Source: Azospirillum canadense (GTDB lineage Bacteria; Pseudomonadota; Alphaproteobacteria; Azospirillales; Azospirillaceae). Taken from it: a stretch of DNA of 64,000 nucleotides. Within the stretch, counting starts at the first letter, position 1. Every line of letters starts with the position of its first letter. A program made the position numbers and the translations under genes. The stretch lies in assembly GCF_025961225.1 (NCBI RefSeq), contig NZ_JAOQNG010000007.1, positions 322,501-386,500 on the forward strand, in the 5' to 3' direction. Below are positions 57,523 through 64,000 of the stretch, piece by piece. Under the pieces are notes generated by a model. It did not search any database, was not told where the DNA came from, and saw only the letters and a list, made by a program, of their open reading frames with translations.

Positions 57523-58710
57523 ATGATCACGCCGACGATGATGAAAGCCGCCGCCCTCGCGCTCGCCTTGTCCGTTTCGGCGGTCGCGCCGGCAACGGCC
57601 GATGTGGTCAAGGTCGGGATCATCGGCCCCTTCTCCGGCCCCTACGCACTGTTCGGCCGGAGCTTCCAAGTGGGCATCGGTGCCTACACGGCGGCGCACG
57701 GCGACCGCGCCGGCCAACACGAGGTGAAGTTCATCTACCGCGACCTCGACGCGCCCAACCCGGCGCGGGCGAAGGCCATCGCGCAGGAGCTGATCGTCAA
57801 GGACGATGTCCGGTATCTGGGTGGTGTGTATTTCACGCCGGACGCCCTGGCCATCGCCCCCCTGCTGGACGAGGCGAAGGTGCCGCTCGTCGTGTTCAAC
57901 GCCGCGGCGTCGGCGATCACCGAGAAAAGCCCCCACATCGTCCGCACCTCCTTCACGATCTGGCAGAACACGGTGCCGGCCGCGCAGGCCGCCGCCCGGA
58001 CGCTCGGCGCGCGGAAGGTGGCGATCGTGGTCAGCGACTACGCGCCGGGCCTCGACGCGGAGAAGGCCTTCAAGACCACCTTCGAATCGCTGGGCGGCAC
58101 GATCGCCGACAGCGTCCGGGTGCCGCTGAGCGCCACCGATTTCGCCCCGGTGATGCAGAGGATCCGCGACTCCGGCGCCGACACGACCTTCGCCTTCCTG
58201 CCGAGCGGCCCCGCGACCTTCGCCTTCGTGAAGGCCTTTCACGAGACCGGGCTGAAGGCGCGCGGCGTCAAGTTGCTGACCACGGGCGACGTGGTGCCCG
58301 AACCGGACCTGCCGGCGCTGGGCGACGCCAGTCTCGGCGTCTACTCCACCTACCACTACGCCTCGTCGCACGAGTCGGCGGAGAACAAGGATTTCCTGGC
58401 GAGCGTCGAGAAGGCCGGCGGGCGGATCGAGGAGGTCACCATGGCCACGGTCGGCGCCTACGACGGGGCACGCCTGATCTACGCCATGATCGAACGCAAC
58501 GGCGCCACCCACGATCCCGAACAGGCGCTGGCCGCGGTCAAGGGCGCCAGCTGGATCAGCCCGCGCGGTCCGGTCAGCATCGATCCCCAGTCCCGGCACA
58601 TCCGCCAGACCGTCTATCTGCGGGTCGTCACCAAGGACGGTTCGCGGTACGTCAACAAGGAGCTGGACGCCTATCCGGACCAGCCCGACTACGGCTACGG
58701 CCTGCGCTGA
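57523..58710 (+). CDS. Orphan branched-chain-type ABC substrate-binding protein
   Basis: The 395-residue protein has a signal peptide (about 1-26, SAVAPATA) and the type I binding fold typical of LivJ-like proteins: VKVGIIGPFSGPYALFGRSF near 29, YLGGVYFTPDALAIAPLLDE near 95, the VAIVVSDYAPGLDAEKAF region near 165. No permease or ATPase is adjacent, so it probably serves a transporter encoded elsewhere or senses a ligand. It is convergent with the RibD-like gene. A degenerate AGCGA..TCGCT palindrome lies just after the pqqE stop. Confidence 0.88.
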   Translation: MITPTMMKAAALALALSVSAVAPATADVVKVGIIGPFSGPYALFGRSFQVGIGAYTAAHGDRAGQHEVKFIYRDLDAPNPARAKAIAQELIVKDDVRYLGGVYFTPDALAIAPLLDEAKVPLVVFNAAASAITEKSPHIVRTSFTIWQNTVPAAQAAARTLGARKVAIVVSDYAPGLDAEKAFKTTFESLGGTIADSVRVPLSATDFAPVMQRIRDSGADTTFAFLPSGPATFAFVKAFHETGLKARGVKLLTTGDVVPEPDLPALGDASLGVYSTYHYASSHESAENKDFLASVEKAGGRIEEVTMATVGAYDGARLIYAMIERNGATHDPEQALAAVKGASWISPRGPVSIDPQSRHIRQTVYLRVVTKDGSRYVNKELDAYPDQPDYGYGLR

Positions 58711-58725
58711 GGTTGGGCGCTGAGG

Positions 58726-59565
58726 TCAGGCGGGCTGCCGCGGCTCGAACCGGGCGAACCACTGGCCCGTGCCGTCCGGCGCGGCGGCGTCGTAATGGAG
58801 CGACGACAGGCGCAGGCGGCCGGCATTTCCCAACCCCGGCCCCACCGTCATGGTGTGGAAGCTCTCGCCGCCCAGCAGGCGATGCGCAACGGTGAGGTAG
58901 AGCCGCGACAGCACTCCGTCCCGCAGCATGGTCGACAGCATGCGGGGGCCGGCCAGCAGGTACAGGCTGCGAAAGCCGAGGGCGCCAAGCTCCCGGACCA
59001 GAGGCGCACCTTCCACCCACGCGCCGTCACCGGCGATGATGACCGGGTAACCGCGCGCCCGCAGCGCCTCGACCCGCTCGGGCGGCGCCTGCCGGCCCGT
59101 CGCGATCAGGACCCGCTGCGACGCCCGCGCCAAGGAGTCCGGGATCGGGAAGTCGAGGCTTGCGCTGGCGATCACCACGGCGGGCTGGGGGGCCAGGCCG
59201 TTCTCCGCCCGCCAACGCCCCAGGCCGCGGCCCGCGTCCTGTGTCCCGATGTGCAGGACGTCGTCGAGCCGGCCCGCCGCCAGATCGCGCAGGTAACCGC
59301 CGTGGGTGATCAGGCAATCGGCCTGCGCCTGCAATTCGAGGAAGAGACGAAAATCGGCCTCGCTGGTGATCTCGACCGGCAGGCTGCTGGTCCCGGACTG
59401 CGGATCCCGCAAGGCGATGCGCCCGTCCAGGCTGCCGACGAAGCTTGCGTACACGAAGGGCGCGGCCGGGCTGCCCAGCCTGTGCACGGCGTCCGCCAGG
59501 CACAGGCCCGTCAACGCGACCTCTTCCGGCGGTCCGGGGAAGAGCCTCAACACGCTTGCGGCCAT
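58726..59565 (-). CDS. RibD C-terminal/DHFR-like reductase
   Basis: The 279-residue protein has a RibD C-terminal-type, dihydrofolate reductase-like fold: PFVYASFVGSLDGRIALRDP near 40 and SLYLLAGPRMLSTMLRDG near 200, where the NADPH-binding GG/GP loop lies. There is no N-terminal deaminase domain. It may be a stand-alone reductase. Methylotrophs need a dihydromethanopterin reductase (DmrA-like) of this fold, so this is a candidate for it, but this is inference. GCG-rich start at 59565; RBS is weak. It lies close to the end of the island. Confidence 0.8.
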   Translation of the reverse strand: MAASVLRLFPGPPEEVALTGLCLADAVHRLGSPAAPFVYASFVGSLDGRIALRDPQSGTSSLPVEITSEADFRLFLELQAQADCLITHGGYLRDLAAGRLDDVLHIGTQDAGRGLGRWRAENGLAPQPAVVIASASLDFPIPDSLARASQRVLIATGRQAPPERVEALRARGYPVIIAGDGAWVEGAPLVRELGALGFRSLYLLAGPRMLSTMLRDGVLSRLYLTVAHRLLGGESFHTMTVGPGLGNAGRLRLSSLHYDAAAPDGTGQWFARFEPRQPA

Positions 59566-59635
59566 CCCCGATGATAACACCGCCGCCCTGGCCACGAAGA
59601 GCGCGAAAGGAGCGTGGGGCCTTCCAAAGGACGCG

Positions 59636-59729
59636 CTAAAGCGGATTGCCATCCGCTTTGGATCGCGCCTGCGGTCCCGGCCAGCAGGCGAGGCCATTTG
59701 AATCGAAAGCGAACGGAAGTTCGCTTTAA
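59636..59729 (-). repeat. Composite palindromic repeat, copy B (inverted relative to copy A)
   Basis: AAAGCGGATTGCCATCCGCT (from about 59638) and CGAAAGCGAACGGAAGTTCG (from about 59704) are the two palindromes of the element at 23397, in reverse order. The spacer blocks GGATCGCG, GGTCCCGGC and GAGGCCATTTGAATC match those of copy A in reverse complement. It lies between the RibD-like gene and the adhesin C-terminus. Confidence 0.75.
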
Positions 59730-59795
59730 CGGGAAGCGGAACGCTGGTCACGGCGGATGGCCCGCTCCACGTCAGGCAAACCAGCGAGAGACATC

Positions 59796-59840
59796 GCCGG
59801 CCTGACCAACGCCGGCCTGACCAACGCCGGCCTGACCAAC
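59796..59840. repeat. Three exact 15-bp tandem repeats at the adhesin C-terminus
   Basis: Three exact copies of a 15-base unit (GCCGGCCTGACCAAC) encode the repeated VGQAG near the very end of the adhesin on the minus strand. Likely slippage-generated. Confidence 0.85.
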
Positions 59841-60405
59841 GATGGTGACGCTCGCGCCCGGACGCAGATCGATCACGGTGTTGCCGTTTACGACGCGCGC
59901 CGAGGCGATCACGCTCTTGAGGTCGAGCGTGGGATCGAACAGCGCCAGCCGGTCGGTGCCGGCGATAAAATCCATCACCATCGCACCACCGGACGAGCCG
60001 CCCAGCGCGAAGGTGTCCGCCCCCGCGCCGCCCCACACCGTGTCGGCCCCCTGGTCGAGGAACAGCAGGTCGTCCCCAGCCCCGCCGGACATCACGTCGT
60101 CCCCGACGCCGCCGAAGAGCGTGTCGTTGCCGTCCTCGCCGAACAGCGCTTCGTGCCCGGCACCGCCGAACAGGCTGTCGCTGCCGGTCCCGCCAAACAG
60201 CGCGTCATCGCCGCCCTCGCCGATCAGGACATCGTTGCCGGCCCCGCCGCCCATGGTGTCCCGGCCGGCGCCGCCGCCCATCAGGTCATTGTCGGCGCCG
60301 CCGTCCATCAGGTCGTCGCCGTCACCGCCGTTCATCAGGTCGTCGCCGGCGTCGCCGTACAGCGTGTCGTTGCCGAGCGTGCTGGCCACCGTGTCGTTGC
60401 CGCCG

Positions 60406-60480
60406 CCCGACAACAGGTCGTCGCGGGGGCCCGACAACAGGTCGTCGCCGGGGCCCGACAACAGGTCGTCGCCGGGGCCG
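60406..60480. repeat. 24-bp tandem repeats in the adhesin RTX region
   Basis: Three copies of a 24-base unit beginning CCGACAACAGG, the second and third identical and the first differing by a base, encode three consecutive GPGDDLLS blocks. Their near-identity against the more diverged neighbouring RTX repeats suggests recent expansion. It is a coding tandem repeat, not a CRISPR. Confidence 0.85.
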
Positions 60481-61980
60481 AGGATGAGCGACTGGCTGCT
60501 GGAGTCGCCATAGACCACGTTGTTGCCCTCGCCGCCGGTCAGCGTCGCCGAACCGATCACCGCGGCGAACTCCACCCGGTCGAGCTGGATGGTCAGCGGC
60601 CCGGTGGCGCCGGTGGTGTCCATGACCAGGGCCGTCGGGGTGGTGGTCGCCTGCGTGGCGCCGGTGACGCGGACCGCCGCCCCCGGCGTGCCGGGCGCGG
60701 TGAAGGCGAGCGTGCGCAGCAGCAGGGAAGCCTGCTGCGGCAGGGCGTTCAGGAAGCTGGCGCCACCCCCTTCCAGATCGGTGCGCGACGCTGATCCGGC
60801 CGCCGTGTGCGCCTCGATCTCACGGATCAGGTCGGCCAGCGTCGGGGACGGCGCCTCGCGGTTCGTCGGGCCGCTCGCCGTCACGCCGACGCCGGTCGGC
60901 AGGCCGACCTGCAGCGTGGTCGTCACCACCGGCAGGCCGCTGGTCGGATCGGTCACCGTTTCCTGAAGCAACGGCACATCGGCCAGTCCGGCGTTCGGGG
61001 TGCCGGGATCCTCCGCGCGGCCGTCGGTGGTCGCCTGGACCATCACCGTGCTGACGGACTTTCCGTTGGCCTGCCCGGCGGATGTCTGGACCTGGGCACC
61101 GTCCACCAGCGTGCCTGCGGCCTTCGTCACGGTCGCCGCCCCGACCGCCGAGGCGTTGCCCGCCGCATCGGTCAGCGTGACCGACAGGGACAGGGTGCCG
61201 TCAGCCAAGGCCGAGACGTTGATCCCGCCGACCGTGTCGCTCGCGTTGCCGACCGTTCCCGTCCCCGAAAGAGGGCTGCCGCCGCCCGAGGAGGCGAGCG
61301 TCCAGCGGTAGGTCGTCCCGACCTCCGCGCTGGAGAGGACGAAGCCGACGCTGGTCTGCTTGGCGCGGTCGATGGTGCCGCCGGTGAAGGCGACCGACGG
61401 CGTCGACGGGGCAACGGTGTCGACGACGACCGACAGGGCGGTGGACACCGAACCGGTGTTGCCCGCCGCGTCGGCCGCCCGCGCGGTGAAGGCGTGGGTG
61501 CCGTCCACCAGAGGCGCCGCGCTGAGGTCCACGACCCAGGCCCTCCGGGCGTCGGCGGTGACGGTCGCCACTTCGGTTCCGCCATCGGACAGGACGACGC
61601 GGCTGTTGGCCTCGGCGTTGCCGCGGACGTACAGCCGGTTACGGTCGGTGAGCGTCACCGGAAGCGTGCCGGCGTCGGTGCTGGCCGCGGTGATCGTCGG
61701 GCTGCCCGGTAGCGTGGTGTCCACCATCGGCAGCGTCAGCGTGCCGGTCGCCGGCGTGGTGGCGCCGTCGCTCACCGTCACCGCGATCGTCGCCGTTGAG
61801 GAGGTGCCGCCGGTGATCCGCAAGTTGGCCAGGGTTGCGTTCACGTTGCCGACCGAGCCGGTGATGGTCACGGTGCCGTCGATGGCCGTCGCGACGGTCG
61901 CTTGCCCCGCCGCCGTGGTCCCCAGGGCCGCCTGGGTCGGGGCCAGCGTCACCGTCAGCGTGCCGCTGTCGGGATCGGCG

Positions 61981-62983
61981 CAACCCGACGGCGCGCTTCA
62001 ACCTGTCGCTGGCGCTGCTCAAAGCGGGGCGGCTGAGCGAGGCCTGGGCCTATTACGAGGCACGTTGGCAGATCGGCGAGTTCCCCGTGCCCAAGGCCCC
62101 GGGCCCGCTGTGGAACGGCGAACCGCTGGAGGGCCGCAGCATCCTGCTGCACGCCGAGCAGGGAAACGGCGACGTGCTGCACTTCGTGCGCTACGCTCCC
62201 CTGGTGGCGCAGCGCGGCGGCCAAGTCCGCCTGGCCGTGCACAGCGGCTTGCGCCGGTTGATGGAGCGCATTCCCGGATTGCTGTCGGTGCACAACCTGC
62301 ACGACCCGTTGCCCGTCACCGACCTGCATTGCCCGCTGCTCAGCCTGCCGCGCGCCTTCCGCACGGGGCTCGACAGCATCCCGGCGCACATGCCGTACCT
62401 GACCGCCGATCCCGCCGACGTCGAGCGCTGGCGCACCCGGCTGCCCGCCGACGGACGGCTCAGGGTCGGGCTGGTGTGGTCGGGCGATCCACGGCCGCAC
62501 AGCCCCAAGGCCAACGCGGTCGACCGGCGCCGCAGCCTGACGCTGGACGATTTCGCGCCGCTGGGCGCGATCGACGGGGCTGCCGAGCGCATCGCCTTCG
62601 ACAGCCTGCAAAAAGGCTCCGCCGCCCAGGCCGAAGACCCGCCAAACGGATTGGCGCTGATTGACCGGATGGACGAGATCGGCGATTTCGCCGACACCGC
62701 GGCGCTGATCACCGGGCTCGATTTGGTCACCACGGTGGACACATCCGTCGCGCATCTGGCCGGCGGGTTGGGCAAGCCGGTGTGGGTGCTGTCGCGTTTC
62801 GGAGGCTGTTGGCGCTGGCTGACCAATCGCGACGACAGCCCCTGGTACCCGACGCTTCGCCTCTTCCACCAGCCCGAACCCGGCAGCTGGGCGCCCGTGG
62901 TTGCGTCCGTGGCAAGGGAGTTGGAGGCGCTGGCGGCCGGGCTGAAGGGCCGTTGCGCTCCGTCGTCCAACGGATCGGCTTGA
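61981..62983 (+). pseudogene. C-terminal part of a TPR/glycosyltransferase-9-like protein, 5' part missing
   Basis: From the AAC at 61982 the frame reads NPTARFNLSLALLKAGRLSE, a typical TPR, with the upstream repeats missing. The rest resembles glycosyltransferase family 9-type domains seen after TPRs in alphaproteobacteria: SILLHAEQGNGDVLHFVRYA near the start, RVGLVWSGDPRPH in the middle, GLDLVTTVDTSVAHLAGGLG and GKPVWVLSRFGGCWRWL near the end. The first ATG in frame is at 62087, which would remove the TPR; no RBS is convincing. It abuts the truncated adhesin head-to-head. Confidence 0.82.
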
Positions 62984-63029
62984 ACCTCCGCGTTCCCGGT
63001 TGCACCGCGCCGCAACCGGCGTCGAACGC

Positions 63030-63704
63030 TCAGGCCGCCGTCGACGTCTCCGGGACATCGTCCGCGGAGCGGGCCATCAGGTCGATCTTTCGCTCCAGAT
63101 GCTGCCGCAGCAGCACGGCGATGGCCGCCCCATCGCGCCGGGTCAAGGCATCCAGAATCCGCTCGTGCTCGCGCACGGCCTGATCCCACCAGCCATGCGG
63201 CATGTCCGCCACGTAGCGGGCGCGGCGGATGCGCAACGCCAGGCCGGCGTGGGTGGCGATCAGCACCGGGTTTCCCGAGGCCATGAGGATCATGTGGTGG
63301 ATGCGCTCGTTCAGCCGGTAATAGGCCGGCAGGTCACGCCGGGCGTGCTGGGCCAGCATCTCGTAGTGGAGCGCGCGCAATTCGGCGATCTCCTCGTCGG
63401 TGATGCGGGCGCAGGCGAGTTCGCCGGACAGAGCCTCCAGGCAGGCCATCACCTTGAAGGTGTTCTCGATGTCGGCGCGGGTCAGCGTGGCGACGCGGGC
63501 GCCGCGGTTGGGCAGCAGGACCACCAGCCCCTCGCTGGCCATGACCTTCAGCGCCTCGCGCAGAGGGGTGCGGGAGACGCCGAACCGCTCGCACAGTTCG
63601 CGCTCGTTGACGCGCGCCCCGGGGGCCAGCTCGCCGTCGACGATGGCGGCGCGCAGGCGGGAGACGACCTCCGCGTGCAGGCTGCTGCGGTCGATCGGCG
63701 TCAT
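63030..63704 (-). CDS. GntR-family (FadR subfamily) transcriptional regulator
   Basis: The 224-residue protein has an N-terminal winged HTH with LRAAIVDGELAPGARVNERE, then FGVSRTPLREALKVMASEG, and an all-helical FCD effector domain with metal-binding-type His in RLNERIHHMILMAS and VREHERILDALTRRD. It overlaps the oxidase gene upstream by ATGA, so it is cotranscribed and probably controls hydroxyacid catabolism by that oxidase. The repressed ligand is unknown. Confidence 0.92.
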   Translation of the reverse strand: MTPIDRSSLHAEVVSRLRAAIVDGELAPGARVNERELCERFGVSRTPLREALKVMASEGLVVLLPNRGARVATLTRADIENTFKVMACLEALSGELACARITDEEIAELRALHYEMLAQHARRDLPAYYRLNERIHHMILMASGNPVLIATHAGLALRIRRARYVADMPHGWWDQAVREHERILDALTRRDGAAIAVLLRQHLERKIDLMARSADDVPETSTAA

Positions 63705-64000
63705 CCGGCGCCTCCCACCAACGCCCGCGCCAGAACGACGGCGACATGCACCGCTTCGCGGCCGGCGCCGTCCCGGATCTGGTGCCGGCAACTCGTCCCG
63801 TCGGCCACCAGGATGGTGTCCGCATCGGCGGCCCGCACGGCCGGCAGCAGGTCGAGTTCCCCGATCCTCATCGACACCTCGTGGTGTTCCGCCTGATAGC
63901 CGAAGGCGCCGGCCATCCCGCAACAGGTGGATTGTACCACCGACACGTCAAGGTCAGGCACAAGCTTCAGCACGCGCTCCACCGGCGGCATCGCGCCCAT
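63701..64000 (-). CDS. C-terminal end of an FAD/Fe-S oxidase (D-hydroxyacid dehydrogenase type)
   Basis: About 100 C-terminal residues are present, the N-terminal part running beyond the window end. STCCGMAGAFGYQAEHHEVS is the Fe-S-region CCG motif of GlcF-like domains, and ADGTSCRHQIRDG is the final conserved block of fused FAD-binding/Fe-S oxidases that oxidise D-lactate or other D-2-hydroxyacids. The stop overlaps the GntR regulator start. Confidence 0.82.
   Translation of the reverse strand: MGAMPPVERVLKLVPDLDVSVVQSTCCGMAGAFGYQAEHHEVSMRIGELDLLPAVRAADADTILVADGTSCRHQIRDGAGREAVHVAVVLARALVGGAG

Larger units (their letters stand above)
59772..61979 (-). pseudogene. C-terminal part of a large RTX-type adhesin, 5' part missing
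   Basis: About 735 residues are open, ending in tandem RTX repeats of GG.G.D.L type (ALFGGTGSDSLFGGAGHEAL, GDDVMSGGAGDDLLFLDQ), which bind Ca2+ in secreted proteins. Upstream are Ig-like/cadherin-like domains (AGNTGSVSTALSVVVDTVAP) and ADPDSGTLTVTLAP immediately before the break. There is no signal or start; the GTG at 61952 is internal. The sequence abruptly becomes antisense of a glycosyltransferase gene near 61980. It is therefore a 5'-truncated gene, or the junction is an artefact. C-terminal DNA repeats are listed separately. Confidence 0.85.

Noticed and set aside
60406..60480. Apparent short direct repeats resembling a CRISPR
   Set aside because: The repeats are in a coding frame, without unique spacers, and encode RTX motifs.
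61360..62664. 434-residue plus-strand ORF across the 61,980 junction
   Set aside because: It is antisense of the adhesin before the junction and out of the glycosyltransferase frame after it.

Overview
The window is about 68-70% GC by eye, with dense alphaproteobacterial-style operons. Gene content points to a Rhodospirillales bacterium close to Azospirillum: lanthanide-type methanol dehydrogenase, bacterial tetrahydromethanopterin (H4MPT) C1 pathway, PQQ-associated ABC system, Fur-type iron boxes and dispersed palindromes. The genus is inferred, not proven. No rRNA, tRNA, CRISPR array, transposase or integrase was seen.

Layout. 1-3.4 kb: a SNF2 helicase (cut by the window start) and an orphan phage-type ATPase. 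3.5-11.5 kb: an iron locus with four Fur-like boxes, a DUF2325 protein, a Fiu/PiuA-type TonB receptor, a PiuC hydroxylase, a Sel1 protein, an FMN hydroxyacid oxidase, and a LysR-type HTH fused to a TrpD2/YbiB-like domain. 11.6-18.1 kb: a LysR regulator divergent from a five-gene catabolic operon (intradiol dioxygenase, citryl-CoA lyase-like protein, acyl-CoA ligase, OFA transporter, FMN reductase). 18.2-24.7 kb: miscellaneous genes, including a chemoreceptor, a curlin-like repeat protein, an acid phosphatase, and a zinc-site-less FolE-like protein flanked by two paralogous small Cys proteins.

25.2-58.7 kb is a methylotrophy island. xoxF, xoxG and a XoxJ-rhodanese fusion oxidise methanol in the periplasm. 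Fae, MtdB, Mch and FhcABCD oxidise formaldehyde to formate in the cytoplasm. Interspersed genes make the cofactors: dihydroneopterin aldolase-like, DHPS-like, beta-RFAP synthase, MptN-like ligase, MfnB, MfnF, MfnD-like and MfnE-like proteins. PQQ-dependent accessories follow (ABC permease/ATPase/binding protein, beta-propeller, metallohydrolase, SoxYZ-like carrier), then pqqA-pqqE. No pqqB, pqqC, pqqD or formate dehydrogenase lies in the window, and most islands of this type also need genes elsewhere.

58.7-64 kb: a RibD-like reductase, a second copy of a composite palindromic repeat, the C-terminal part of an RTX adhesin joined head-to-head to the C-terminal part of a TPR/glycosyltransferase-9 gene (a rearrangement or assembly junction near 61,980), then a GntR regulator and the end of a FAD/Fe-S oxidase. 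The less familiar points are the FolE-like pseudoenzyme candidate, the HTH-TrpD2 fusion, the catabolic operon, the composite repeat and the 61,980 junction.
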